Shown here piece after piece: positions 26,885 to 35,830 of a DNA stretch of 64,000 bases; positions within the stretch are counted from its first letter, which is position 1; the number at the start of each line of letters is the position of its first letter. Below the pieces are notes generated by a model, which had not been told where the DNA came from, searched no databases, and was given only the letters and a program-made list of their open reading frames with translations. The DNA comes from Deltaproteobacteria bacterium (GTDB taxonomy: Bacteria > Desulfobacterota > DSM-4660 > Desulfatiglandales > HGW-15), in the NCBI GenBank assembly GCA_020060215.1, contig JAGVAP010000124.1, positions 1-64,000 on the forward strand, written 5' to 3'. The translations under genes and the position numbers were made by a program.

Positions 26885-26980
26885 TGGCGGAGAGAGAGGG
26901 ATTCGAACCCTCGGTACCGCTTTAAAGGCGGTACACGCGATTTCCAGTCGCGCTCCTTCAGCCATCTCGGACATCTCTCC
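26885..26980 (-). tRNA. tRNA-Ser (anticodon GGA)
   Basis: On the minus strand, the acceptor ggagaga pairs with tctctcc, followed by discriminator G and an encoded CCA (26885-26887). The anticodon loop ctGGAaa sits on a cgcga/tcgcg stem. The long variable arm (taccgcctttaaagcggta) is typical of class II tRNA-Ser, and the T loop is ggttcgaatcc. It reads UCC and UCU serine codons. Confidence 0.97.
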
Positions 26981-27141
26981 GTGGCCGCACCGGGCTTCTC
27001 AACAACCGTAATCAAACGTAACGGGCGAAAAGGATCCCCTTCGCACCGCGCCAACAGGGACCCTCCGGTTCTTCCCTTGTGGCAGGTCTACGCGCCGCTT
27101 CCGAAGGGCCGGTGGAGGGCTGCACATGTGTAAAACGGGAA

Positions 27142-27237
27142 TGGCGGAGAGGGTGGGATTCGAACCCACGTGCCCCGCTTTTCACGGGACAAGTCGATTT
27201 CGAGTCGACCCCGTTACGACCACTTCGGTACCTCTCC
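27142..27237 (-). tRNA. tRNA-Ser (anticodon CGA)
   Basis: On the minus strand, the acceptor ggagagg pairs with cctctcc, then G and an encoded CCA (27142-27144). The anticodon loop ctCGAaa sits on a cgact/cgac-type stem; there is a long variable arm and the T loop is ggttcgaatcc. It reads UCG. Its 5' 56 bases overlap the 3' end of tadA on the same strand. Confidence 0.97.
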
Positions 27238-27709
27238 CCGTGCCTGTCACCCGTCTTCTGCGCGCGCTGAAAAACTCCTGCATGAGCCTTGAACACTCCC
27301 CCTGCAAGACCCCGGAGACGACCTCGATCCTGTGATTCAGCCGGGTGTCCCCGGCCAGATCGAAGAGGGACCCCGCAGCGCCCGACTTGGGGTCGAAGGC
27401 CCCGAAGACCAATCGGGAGATCCTTGCATTCAGGGCAGCCCCCATGCACATGGGGCAAGGTTCGATGGTGACCACAAGGGTGCACCCCGGGAGCCGGTAG
27501 TTTCCGCATCTGGCCGCTGCGGATCTCATGACCAGCAGTTCGGCATGTGCAGTGGGGTCCTTGAGGGAGACGGGCCGGTTATGGCCCGCTGCGAGGGTTC
27601 TTCCATCCTGATCAACGATCAAAGCCCCCACGGGGACCTCGCCTTCGGAAAAACCCTTTTCCGCTTCCCAGAGGGCTTCCTTCATCCAATGGCGGAAATC
27701 CTCATTCAT
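27182..27709 (-). CDS. tadA: tRNA-specific adenosine deaminase
   Basis: 175 residues. The zinc/catalytic motif TAHAELLVMR (HAE) and the PCPMCMGAALNARI (PCxxC) motif define the cytidine/adenosine deaminase fold; GAFDPKSGAAGSLFDL is typical of TadA. It converts A34 to inosine in tRNA-Arg(ACG). No stop codon occurs before the tRNA-Ser(CGA) gene, so the last ~19 residues (TGRGTEVVVTGSTRNRLVP) are encoded by tRNA sequence and the stop lies in the variable-arm region. Those residues are not part of the conserved fold. Confidence 0.95.
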   Translation of the reverse strand: MNEDFRHWMKEALWEAEKGFSEGEVPVGALIVDQDGRTLAAGHNRPVSLKDPTAHAELLVMRSAAARCGNYRLPGCTLVVTIEPCPMCMGAALNARISRLVFGAFDPKSGAAGSLFDLAGDTRLNHRIEVVSGVLQGECSRLMQEFFSARRRRVTGTGRGTEVVVTGSTRNRLVP

Positions 27710-28149
27710 CCACGGTTATTTTTAACATGGACGGCCATGGTCGTCAACCGCTACTTCTGATCGTCACGGGCCGCTCACCATGCGGGCCCAAATCCACCGT
27801 CAACTTTCGCCTTGTGCCGTGAAACCTGCCGGTTGGGGGTTTTCCCGATTCACCAGCAGGCGTCAGATGCAAGCAGCGCCCGACGGCCCGAGGAGCGAGT
27901 CGTACAGGCCGGTACGTCGCAGCGACGAGGGACGAGGGCAACGCTGCAGATGATGCTTGATGGTGAATCGGGGGCGGGTTTTGCGCTTTGGCATTTTGGG
28001 AATGCCATGATAATCTTAAGTTTAGAAGGATGGGCATGGAAAGGGTCGTTCGACCGGAACCGGCCGCGGGCGGGCAAGGCCGGTCATGGCCGTGTGAGAG
28101 AATAGCCGGCCGGGTCCCCGGGGAGGGGGACCGCCGCAGAGGTCAAGGC
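27710..28149. other. 440-base intergenic region with a palindromic element
   Basis: Divergent spacer between tadA and the HNH gene. About 130 bases (27844-27972) form an inverted-repeat element. A possible start for a longer HNH product lies here, but the sequence between 27988 and 28149 does not look coding. Nothing else was seen. Confidence 0.5.
27844..27972. repeat. Inverted repeat element (cccgattcacca type)
   Basis: Perfect 12-base terminal arms cccgattcacca (27844-27855) and tggtgaatcggg (27961-27972) enclose a G+C-rich interior with repeated gacgag words (gacgagggacgagggcaacg). The structure suggests a non-autonomous mobile or REP-type element; no coding capacity. Confidence 0.65.
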
Positions 28150-28521
28150 GTGCAGGATCGAAAGAAAGAAAAGGGCAGAAAAAAGAGGAAGGTCAAAGGG
28201 GGGCTCGGAGGCTCCGGACAGGTCGTCCCCGAGGAGGATTCCATCCGGAGGGAGAAGGAAAAGGCCCGGAGCCTGCGACGGTCCGCATGGTGGATGAGAA
28301 AACTCAGCGAAGGGGTCTGTTACTATTGCCGGGAGAAGGTCGGAAGCAGGAACCTGACCATGGATCATGTGATCCCTCTGAGCAGAGGGGGAAAGAGCCT
28401 CAAGGGCAATATCGTGGCCTGCTGCAAGGAATGCAACAACAGGAAGAAGTACCTGATCCCGGTAGAGTGGGACGAATACCTGAAAAAGCTCGCCGGCGCT
28501 GATCAGGAGCGGGATTCCTGA
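28150..28521 (+). CDS. HNH endonuclease
   Basis: 123 residues from a GTG at 28150. The N-terminus is strongly basic (QDRKKEKGRKKRKVKGG). The nuclease module is CYYCREKVGSRNLTMDHVIP, then LSRGGKSLKGNIVACCKECN: CxxC, the DH of HNH, the Asn, and CxxCN, together a zinc-stapled HNH fold. A final PVEWDEYLKKL helix is shared with small free-standing HNH proteins. The frame is open further upstream (to 27988), but that part reads as non-coding. The target is unknown. It converges on the SAM hydrolase gene. Confidence 0.82.
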   Translation: MQDRKKEKGRKKRKVKGGLGGSGQVVPEEDSIRREKEKARSLRRSAWWMRKLSEGVCYYCREKVGSRNLTMDHVIPLSRGGKSLKGNIVACCKECNNRKKYLIPVEWDEYLKKLAGADQERDS

Positions 28522-28558
28522 CACGAGAGGCCGAGGGACGATGGACGACCGCGATCCT

Positions 28559-29371
28559 TCATGAACTCCTTCGCGAAACCCTGACCTCGGTGCCGATCAG
28601 GTCTTCCTCCGGGACACCCACCACCTCCGAGGCCCTGCCCATGTTCACGGCCACCTCCAGCAGGTTGGAGCTGTTGACGAGTGCCAGGGGTTGCCCCTCT
28701 TCAACGTCCGCGTAGGCGCGGTCCACCCTTTGAAGGCGCAGTCCCCCCACGTGGATGGAGGGGCCGGACGATCCCAGGAACCGATTGAGCACTTCAGAGG
28801 CGATGTTGCTGACGAGATTCCCGAAATGGTCGACATGGATGATCTGCCCCTGGAGCGACTCCCCCTTGATCTGCACCACCGGGAGGGAGACGGGTCTGGG
28901 ATCGGTTACCGGGCCTCCAAGCTCTTCGAGCTCGACCCCGATGGAGAGGTGCGCCGCAACGGGCGCGAACACGTCCCTCCCGTGAAAGGTGGCGCTGACC
29001 GAGGGGAGAAAAAACCGTTCCGCCTGGAGACAGACGATCCGGGAATCGGCGGCATCCATGAGGACGGGCCAGAACAACCCGTTGTCCGGCCCCACGAAGG
29101 CATGGCCGTCCGCCTCCGCGGCGATCGGTCTCCGATCGCTTCCCACCCCCGGGTCCACTACCCCCAGATGAATGGTCCCGGGCGGGAAGAACCGGTAGGC
29201 CTCCCGGATCACCCTGGCCCCTTCACAGATCGCCCCGGGCGGGACCTGGTGCGTGATATCCACCAGGCGGGCATGGGGGTTCACGGAGAGGATCACGCCC
29301 TTCATCATGGCGACGTAAGGGTCGGCAAGACCGAAGTCGGTCATCAGGGTGATCACGCCGGACGGCTTCAC
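28559..29371 (-). CDS. S-adenosylmethionine hydrolase (SAM hydroxide adenosyltransferase, DUF62 family)
   Basis: 270 residues from the GTG at 29371 (ggaagg upstream). ITLMTDFGLADPYVAMMKG, VDITHQVPPG, VVDPGVGSDRRPIA, VGPDNGLFWPV and HVDHFGNLVSNI are the signature blocks. Characterised members of this type split SAM to adenosine and methionine with water; the halogenases carry extra loop features not evident here. A longer frame to 29662 exists, but the extension is unlike the family. It is monocistronic as far as can be seen. Confidence 0.93.
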   Translation of the reverse strand: MKPSGVITLMTDFGLADPYVAMMKGVILSVNPHARLVDITHQVPPGAICEGARVIREAYRFFPPGTIHLGVVDPGVGSDRRPIAAEADGHAFVGPDNGLFWPVLMDAADSRIVCLQAERFFLPSVSATFHGRDVFAPVAAHLSIGVELEELGGPVTDPRPVSLPVVQIKGESLQGQIIHVDHFGNLVSNIASEVLNRFLGSSGPSIHVGGLRLQRVDRAYADVEEGQPLALVNSSNLLEVAVNMGRASEVVGVPEEDLIGTEVRVSRRSS

Positions 29372-29900
29372 GGCCAACCTTCCAGGAGCCGGGGAACGGT
29401 CTCCCCCGCGTTGCCCGGGAGACCATATCCACCAGCCCCGAATGGGGGGTCCTCTCCAGACTGATCTCGGCGTCCAGACCGCCCGCCCTCCTGAGGAGTT
29501 CCGGGTCCAGGGATTCCCCGATCCCTCGATGTCTTTATGTCGCCGTCCATGGCCCCAAAGGCTAATGGAAACGTTCGTCGCAGTCAAGGCCGTCAGGGCG
29601 GAGTGCGGCCGGGGTGGATGCCGCCCCCTCGCGATGAAATGGATTGATCTTGAGACACACATGTGCTATCCAAAATCGACCGCACGAGCAGGCAGATGAA
29701 GGTGTTTTCCCCCGGAACGTGCGGAGCCCTCTTCTTCAGCTCTTTATCCGAAAACGGCACGGCTCGAGCATCCGGATGGATGGGATCCCGGAGGACCGTC
29801 TTTCATCGGCTGAAATCTTGTCGGAATACAGGAACCCCCTGGCGAACTGTTGTACCATCAGCGACCTACGAAGATAACCAGAACGAAAGGAGACGGGAAC
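29372..29900. other. 529-base intergenic region
   Basis: Spacer between the SAM hydrolase gene (minus) and folD (plus). On the minus strand, about 29380-29525 can be read in one frame as LDPELLRRAGGLDAEISLER followed by TPHSGLVDMVSRATRG. This looks more like protein than the other frames but has no start and no recognised family; it may be a gene remnant. No clear folD promoter was identified. Confidence 0.4.
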
Positions 29901-30809
29901 ATGACGGCAAAACTGATCAAAGGCACAGATATACGTGAAGAGATCCTGGCGGAGATCAAGGCGGAGGTCGAGAAGATCAAGAAGGAGCGGGGGGTGGTCC
30001 CCGGGCTGGTGACCATCCTGGTCGGGCAAAACCCCGCTTCGATCTCCTATGTGACGGCCAAGATCGAGACGGCCAAGAGCCTCGGTTTTCATGAGGTCCA
30101 GGACAGCCAGCCGGCGGACCTCTCGGAGAAGGCGCTGCTCGCGCTGATCGACAAATACAACAAGGACGACTCCATCCACGGCATCCTCGTGCAGCTTCCT
30201 CTGCCCAAGGGCGTCAACGAGAAGAAGGTGCTCAACGCCATCGATCCGGACAAGGATGTGGACGGGTTCCATCCGGTGAACGTGGGGCGGCTCATGATCG
30301 GCGGTTCCGAGGTGAAGTTCCCCCCGTGCACCCCTGCCGGGATCCAGGAGATGATCGTTCGCGCCGGTGTGGAGACGAACGGCGCCGAGGTCGTGGTCGT
30401 AGGGCGCTCCAACATCGTGGGCAAGCCGATCGCCAACATGATGCTCCAGAAGGGCAAGGGGGCAAACTCCACGGTGACCATCGTCCACACGGCGACCAAA
30501 GACCTCGCCTCTCACTGCAGGCGGGCGGATATCCTGATCGTGGCGGCCGGCGTTCCGGACCTCGTCAAGCCGGAGTGGATCAAGCCCGGGGCCTGCGTCA
30601 TCGACGTGGGGGTCAACCGGGTGGGCGAGAAGGTGAGCGAGAAGACGGGCAAGAAGGTCGCCATCCTGAAAGGGGATGTGGACTTCGATGCGGCCAAGGA
30701 GATCGCCGGGTGGATTACGCCGGTCCCCGGGGGCGTCGGACCCATGACCATCACCATGCTCATGAAGAACACCCTGAGCTCCCTCAAGCACAGGCTGGGG
30801 ATCGCCTGA
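29901..30809 (+). CDS. folD: Bifunctional methylenetetrahydrofolate dehydrogenase / methenyltetrahydrofolate cyclohydrolase
   Basis: 302 residues. SYVTAKIETAKSLGF holds the catalytic Lys region, ILVQLPLPKGVNEKKVLNAI and DVDGFHPVNVGRL follow, and VVVGRSNIVGKPIANMML is the dinucleotide-binding loop. It interconverts methylene- and formyl-tetrahydrofolate for one-carbon metabolism. The ATG at 29901 has aaaggag 8 bases upstream. Confidence 0.97.
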   Translation: MTAKLIKGTDIREEILAEIKAEVEKIKKERGVVPGLVTILVGQNPASISYVTAKIETAKSLGFHEVQDSQPADLSEKALLALIDKYNKDDSIHGILVQLPLPKGVNEKKVLNAIDPDKDVDGFHPVNVGRLMIGGSEVKFPPCTPAGIQEMIVRAGVETNGAEVVVVGRSNIVGKPIANMMLQKGKGANSTVTIVHTATKDLASHCRRADILIVAAGVPDLVKPEWIKPGACVIDVGVNRVGEKVSEKTGKKVAILKGDVDFDAAKEIAGWITPVPGGVGPMTITMLMKNTLSSLKHRLGIA

Positions 30810-31125
30810 CCAAAACGAAAGGGGTTGCATGGAGTAGTGGAGTGATGGAGTCTGGGAATGCCGGGGATTTCCGCTCTTCCCCGTATCCCCGGCGTAAGAG
30901 TACAGGATGGTTCCCGCGCCATGGGCGTGGGGACCATTTCTTTTCATTTCGTCGTGATTGTTCCTGCGCCACAGGAACGGACGCGGGAGCGTCCGGGATG
31001 TGCGTTCCCACGCAGAGCATGGGAACGATAAGAAGAAAGCAGAGCGTGGGGAACGATAAGGAATGAAGAGCGACTTGGTGTCTTCGTGTCTTGGTGGCGA
31101 TCGCCTGGGTTTTGCCCTTCAAGCT
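30810..31125. repeat. Cluster of intergenic hairpins and a half repeat
   Basis: The 316 bases between folD and the kinase gene are nearly all repeat-like. A series of hairpins occurs: ttcctg/caggaa (30961-30977), ggacgc-ggga-gcgtcc (30979-30994) and cgttccca/tgggaacg (31003-31027). A near-direct copy of gcgtgggaacgataag follows, then a single arm of the family 1 repeat (31073-31098, cttggtgtcttcgtgtcttg). No gene is present. Confidence 0.65.
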
Positions 31126-33639
31126 TTATGCGGCCTTGGATCTCAGCTGCTCGATTTTCATGGCAACCGCCTTCACGTACCTGGCCAGTTCCCCGGCAGA
31201 CTGAAACCTTCCTTCGGGCTCTTTCGACAGCAGCCGGTCGATGATCTGTTCACAGGACTTGGGCACCCTGGGGTTGATGGACCGAACGGAAGGGTGGTCG
31301 ACCTGCGTGATCTGGTAGAAGAGGTTCCCGATGCTGCTTCCCTCAAAGGGCAACTGACCGGTCAGGAGCTCGAAGAAGACCACCCCGAGAGAGAAGATGT
31401 CCGATCGTCCGTCCAGGGGGTACCCATTGATCTGTTCCGGGGACATGTAGTTTGGGGTGCCCAGGACCACCCCGCTCTTGGTCTGGGAGGAGGAGATGGC
31501 CTTGGCGATCCCGAAGTCCGTGACCTTTACGCGGCCCTCCCTCAGGAGCATGATGTTTCCAGGTTTGATATCCCTGTGAATGACCCCCCTGGAATGGGCG
31601 TAGTCGAGGGCCGATGCGGTCTCGACGATGATATAAAGGACCTGCCTGAGGGAGAGCAGCGATCCCTTTTCACAGAATTTTCGAAGGGTCTCCCCCTCCA
31701 GGAACTCCATGGCCATGTAGGTGAGATCGTAATCTTCCCCCACATCATAGATGGAGACGATGGAAGGGTGGGAGAGCTTGCCGGCCATTTCTGCCTCCCT
31801 GAAGAACCGCTGTTTGAAATCCTGGATCTTTTCCGGTTCGATCTCGTCGGAAAAGCGGATGGTCTTGACGGCCACCAGCCGGTTGATCTTGGGGTCCTGG
31901 GCCTTGTAGACGATCCCCATGGCCCCCTTGCCGAGCTCTCCGATGATCTCATACCGCCCCACCGTGGGCCTGACGCCGAGCTCTTCGGAGACGAGGATCT
32001 GCCCCTCCCCCCCTCCATTGCTCTCCTTGGGGAACGGATTGACGAGCTTCTTCAACTTAGAGGTACGGTCGCCCAGGTCCCTGAACTCCGGGTCATTGGC
32101 CAGGACGTATTCATAGACCGATACGGCCTTGTTCAACATCCTCTTGCGCTCGTAGTCCAGCCCCAGGTTGTAGAGGAGGTCCTTCATGCCGTCATCGAGC
32201 GGGCATTTGCGGAACTTGTCAAAGGCGAGGTCGAGGAGCCCCTGGCTCTGCAGAGACAGACCGAGCATCCTGTTGGTCTCGATGCCCTCTTTGGAGGAGA
32301 GGCCCAATCGCCTGGCCTCGGTGATGAAGCCCTTGACCGAAACGGCGATGCAGACAAGGACGAGGGAAAGACCCATGTAGACGGTCTTGAGCCACATGTC
32401 GAATGCTGCTAGAAAGAAGAGCCCGACCAGGAAGATCAGCAGGAGCATACCCGCGGCGGCCGCCAGCCGATTGGCCAGCCCCATTCGCGGCAGGACGATC
32501 GACCCCGCAAAGGACACCAGGACAAGGAGGACGGTCTCCAGGTAGAGAATCGATTCGGGTCTCTTCACGAATCGATCATTCATCAGGTTTTCGATCACAT
32601 TGGCCAGGAGCTCGATCCTGGGCATTGCGGCATCCACGGGGGTGCTGACCAGGGTGGCGCCCTCGGACGCGGAGCCGATCAGAACGATCTTGCCGTCAAA
32701 GACCGCGGGCACCTTCTTGACGCTCAGGATGTCCACAAAGGAATAGTAGGGGAAGGAACGTTTGCCTCCCTTGAATTTCACGAAGATCTCCCCATTGGCG
32801 GCTGGGATCAGACTCCGGCCCAGTTGAATCCCCCGGCCAGGCTTCAGGACCTCTTCGGGCCTCTTCCCCAGATAATCCAGAGCCAGGCGAAGACCCAGGG
32901 AAGGGATGAGGTGGCCGCGATAGTCGATATAGAGGAGATGGACCTCTCCCTGAAGGACGGGGTTCGGGGAGAGATTGATGTGACCCAGCCCTTTACAGCT
33001 TTCGGCCAGGGGTTCAAAGGGTGTCAGCAGCTGGGTGACAGGCTGAAATCCAACCGAACCTTTTCCGATGGTGGAAACGGACCTGTAGAGAAAGGAGTCT
33101 TGGGGGACGACCACTTCGGTGTCGTACTTGCCGAGCGTGCCGAGCACGGGGAGCACGACGTTGCCGCACTCCCTGATCGTCTTTGCCAGGATGGCATCGC
33201 TGTCAAGCCTCTCCTGGATCTCCTTCAGCGACTCGAGGAGCCATCGATCGCCCGCACTGGGGCCGTCCCTCAGGAGGACCGACTGCTCAAGTTCGCGAAA
33301 CTCCTGAAGGCCCTGGTTCCTTTCGGGCTCGCTGAACAGGAGATCAAGGGCGATCAGGCGCGCCCCGTTGTTCTTCAGGATCTGGATCATCTCGGCAAGG
33401 ACGGACCTCGGCCAGGGCCATCGCCCGAGCTGCTTCATGCTCTTCTCATCGATATTGACGATGGCGATCCTGTTCTCACCGATCTTTTCAGGGACCAGGC
33501 GCATCTCAACACCGTAGACGATCTTGCCGATGAATTCGAATATGCGAAAGGATCCAAAGGAGAGGGCAATGAAAAGGACGGCGGAAAAAAGGCCGATGAG
33601 GATTTCGACTCTTGCGGATCTGAGGTTTAACCTGGCCAT
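31126..33639 (-). CDS. CHASE2-domain receptor Ser/Thr protein kinase
   Basis: 837 residues from the ATG at 33639 (a TTG at 33687 is possible). One membrane segment near residues 10-35 is followed by a large extracytoplasmic CHASE2 domain (about 40-360; IAIVNIDEKSMKQLGRWPWP, ARLIALDLLFSEPE, GKIVLIGSASEGATLVSTPV). Three membrane segments (about 370-440), a helical TPR-like linker and a complete Hanks-type kinase (about 562-822) follow: GELGKGAMGIVYK, VAVKTI, VIHRDIKPGNIM and TDFGIAKA, with all catalytic residues present. It probably senses an outside signal and phosphorylates cytoplasmic partners. A strong promoter lies upstream (33720-33748). The divergent neighbour is pilB, and FHA and zinc-ribbon proteins follow nearby. 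Confidence 0.92.
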   Translation of the reverse strand: MARLNLRSARVEILIGLFSAVLFIALSFGSFRIFEFIGKIVYGVEMRLVPEKIGENRIAIVNIDEKSMKQLGRWPWPRSVLAEMIQILKNNGARLIALDLLFSEPERNQGLQEFRELEQSVLLRDGPSAGDRWLLESLKEIQERLDSDAILAKTIRECGNVVLPVLGTLGKYDTEVVVPQDSFLYRSVSTIGKGSVGFQPVTQLLTPFEPLAESCKGLGHINLSPNPVLQGEVHLLYIDYRGHLIPSLGLRLALDYLGKRPEEVLKPGRGIQLGRSLIPAANGEIFVKFKGGKRSFPYYSFVDILSVKKVPAVFDGKIVLIGSASEGATLVSTPVDAAMPRIELLANVIENLMNDRFVKRPESILYLETVLLVLVSFAGSIVLPRMGLANRLAAAAGMLLLIFLVGLFFLAAFDMWLKTVYMGLSLVLVCIAVSVKGFITEARRLGLSSKEGIETNRMLGLSLQSQGLLDLAFDKFRKCPLDDGMKDLLYNLGLDYERKRMLNKAVSVYEYVLANDPEFRDLGDRTSKLKKLVNPFPKESNGGGEGQILVSEELGVRPTVGRYEIIGELGKGAMGIVYKAQDPKINRLVAVKTIRFSDEIEPEKIQDFKQRFFREAEMAGKLSHPSIVSIYDVGEDYDLTYMAMEFLEGETLRKFCEKGSLLSLRQVLYIIVETASALDYAHSRGVIHRDIKPGNIMLLREGRVKVTDFGIAKAISSSQTKSGVVLGTPNYMSPEQINGYPLDGRSDIFSLGVVFFELLTGQLPFEGSSIGNLFYQITQVDHPSVRSINPRVPKSCEQIIDRLLSKEPEGRFQSAGELARYVKAVAMKIEQLRSKAA

Positions 33640-33719
33640 TTGCACCCGTGAAAACAGGAGACGGAGCCGGACTTGCCGGACCGCCAAAATCCTTGAGATA
33701 CGGTGTTTTTTTGACCGTA

Positions 33720-33748
33720 TCTATAGTGGAACCCTTCTCCGATGTCAA
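33720..33748 (-). promoter_or_regulatory. Sigma-70 promoter for the CHASE2 kinase gene
   Basis: On the minus strand, TTGACA (33743-33748), a 17-base spacer and TATAGA (33720-33725). It lies about 80 bases before the chosen ATG. Close to consensus. Confidence 0.7.
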
Positions 33749-33786
33749 AAAAAATCCATGGCGCCAGAGGGGTCCCTCAAAAGAAC

Positions 33787-33815
33787 TTGAATTTGAAAAT
33801 CGACCACATTAGATT
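33787..33815 (+). promoter_or_regulatory. Possible sigma-70 promoter for pilB
   Basis: TTGAAT (33787-33792), a 17-base spacer, then TAGATT (33810-33815), 58 bases before the pilB start. Weak matches to both hexamers but correct spacing and position. Confidence 0.4.
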
Positions 33816-33873
33816 AGGCGCCTGAGCCTGGGGGAGAAATCCTTCCTTTCAGGCGGGTCAGAGGTCCAAAACC

Positions 33874-35799
33874 ATGACACAACGGCCCATTGTCCAGGAT
33901 CCCCGGTTGCAGCCGAAGAGGGACTTTCCTTCCAGACGGAAGCTGGGGGAGCTGCTGGTCGAGACCGGGCTGCTGCAGCCGGAGAAGCTTGTCGATGCCT
34001 TAAATGCGCAGAAGAACAGCGGAAAAAGGCTGGGTCAGGTCCTCGTGGGGATGAATCTCATCTCAGAAGAGGAGATGGCCTTTGCCCTCGCGATGCAGCT
34101 CAAGATCCCGTACGTCGATCTCACCTACCACGAAGTTATCCCGCATGTGCTTGAGACCATTCCCGAAGAGGTGGCGCGAAAGTTCGTCTGCGTTCCCATT
34201 GCCCTGAACAGCAGCATCCTCGATGTGGCCATGGCCGACCCGCTGGATCTCAACATGATGAAGGATCTCCAGTTCATCACGGGATACAGTATCCAGCCTG
34301 CGATCTCCACCTCCACCCAGATCCTGGACCTTCTCCAGAAGCACTATCACCCGGAGAGGACCATCGGCCAGGTCGCGGATGAGCTGGGGGGCGATGAGAT
34401 CATGGAGTTCCTCCCGGAGAGGGAGGTCAAGGAAGAGGAGGAACGGGAGCCGGAGCTGAAGGACTCGCCTTTCGTGAAGATGGTGGATCTGATCATCAAG
34501 AACGCCATCAAGAAGGGGGCGAGCGACGTACACATCGAGGCGCAGGAGAACCAGGTAAGGGTCAGGAACAGGGTGGACGGGGTGCTCCAGGACTCGATCA
34601 GACTCCCGAAGTGGACTCAGCCCATCATCATCTCCAGGATCAAGGTGCTGGGCGGAATGGATATCGCGGAAAAGAGGCTCCCCCAGGACGGCCGGATCAA
34701 GGTCCGGTCCAAGAATACGTCCGTGGACCTCAGGGTCTCCACCCTGCCGACCTATTATGGGGAAAAGGCGGTCATCCGGATACTGAACAAGGAGCAGTCC
34801 TTCCTCAGCCTGGAGCAGCTGGGGTTCTCCCCGCGAAGCCTGGAGACCATCCGAAACATGGCCTCTCAGGCCCAGGGGATGATGCTGATCACGGGGCCTA
34901 CGGGGAGCGGCAAGACCTCCACCCTTTACGCCTGCATGCAGGAGATCAAGTCCGACGAGATGAACATCGTCACGGTGGAGGATCCGGTCGAATACGAATT
35001 GGGCGGCATCAACCAGGTCCAGATCAACGAGAAGGTGGGCCTGACCTTTCCGTTTGTCCTGCGTTCCATCCTGAGGCAGGACCCCAATGTGATCATGGTC
35101 GGCGAGATCCGGGACGTGGATACGGCGGAGATCGCCCTGCAGGCATCCCTGACAGGACACCTCGTCCTCTCAACCCTTCACACGAACGACGCCCCTTCCG
35201 CAGTGGCCCGGCTCATCGATATAGGCATCCCCGTGTATATGATCGCCTCTTCCATCATAGGGATCGTGGCGCAGAGACTGGTGAGGGTGATCTGCCCGGA
35301 CTGCAAGGAGGAGTACGTCCCGAGCCCCGACCTCCTGGGCCGGATGGGACTCGACAAGAAGACCCTCCCGTTCAAGTTCTACAGGGGGGCAGGCTGCACC
35401 AAGTGCGGCAATGTGGGTTTCCGGGGTCGCACGGTCATCGAAGAGGTCCTGGTGGTGAGCAGGAAGATCAGGGAGCTCATCCAGAACGGGGCATCGGTGG
35501 ATCAGATCCGGGAAGCGGCCATGGCCACCGGGATGACCACCCTGGGGAACAGCGGTCTCAAGAAGATCGAGAGGGGCGTTACCACCATCGACGAGGTCCT
35601 GAAGGCCGTTCAGCAGAAGGAGGAGCTGACGACCATATGCCCCCACTGCAGAAAAGGGGTCAGCCTGGACTTCAAGGATTGTCCCTACTGCAAGAAACCC
35701 CTGGTCCCCACCTGTAACTCCTGCGGCCGCATCGTACAGCCCGAATGGGTGGTCTGCCCCTATTGCCGCAATGACCTGAAACCGCAGGAGCCCGCCTGA
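33874..35799 (+). CDS. pilB: Type IV pilus / type II secretion assembly ATPase (PilB/GspE) with C-terminal zinc ribbons
   Basis: 641 residues. Residues about 20-165 form the T2SSE_N domain (KLGELLVETGLLQPEKLVDA, then IPYVDL). The ATPase follows (about 205-560): LITGPTGSGKTSTLYA (Walker A), VEDPVEYELGGINQVQIN (Asp box), MVGEIRDVDTAEIALQAS (Walker B) and STLHTNDAPSAVARL (His box). The usual CxxC zinc module is ICPDCKEE...CTKCGNVGF. After residue ~585 an extra double zinc ribbon occurs (CPHCRKG...CPYCKKP and CNSCGR...CPYCRND). It powers pilus or pseudopilus extension. A pseudopilin and a zinc-finger membrane protein follow downstream. Confidence 0.93.
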   Translation: MTQRPIVQDPRLQPKRDFPSRRKLGELLVETGLLQPEKLVDALNAQKNSGKRLGQVLVGMNLISEEEMAFALAMQLKIPYVDLTYHEVIPHVLETIPEEVARKFVCVPIALNSSILDVAMADPLDLNMMKDLQFITGYSIQPAISTSTQILDLLQKHYHPERTIGQVADELGGDEIMEFLPEREVKEEEEREPELKDSPFVKMVDLIIKNAIKKGASDVHIEAQENQVRVRNRVDGVLQDSIRLPKWTQPIIISRIKVLGGMDIAEKRLPQDGRIKVRSKNTSVDLRVSTLPTYYGEKAVIRILNKEQSFLSLEQLGFSPRSLETIRNMASQAQGMMLITGPTGSGKTSTLYACMQEIKSDEMNIVTVEDPVEYELGGINQVQINEKVGLTFPFVLRSILRQDPNVIMVGEIRDVDTAEIALQASLTGHLVLSTLHTNDAPSAVARLIDIGIPVYMIASSIIGIVAQRLVRVICPDCKEEYVPSPDLLGRMGLDKKTLPFKFYRGAGCTKCGNVGFRGRTVIEEVLVVSRKIRELIQNGASVDQIREAAMATGMTTLGNSGLKKIERGVTTIDEVLKAVQQKEELTTICPHCRKGVSLDFKDCPYCKKPLVPTCNSCGRIVQPEWVVCPYCRNDLKPQEPA

Positions 35800-35830
35800 G
35801 CACCCTGTCTCTCGTCCCGCCCCTTTACCC

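Noticed and set aside
28559..29662. 367-codon version of the SAM hydrolase
   Set aside because: The extra N-terminus is unlike the family, which begins just after the GTG at 29371.
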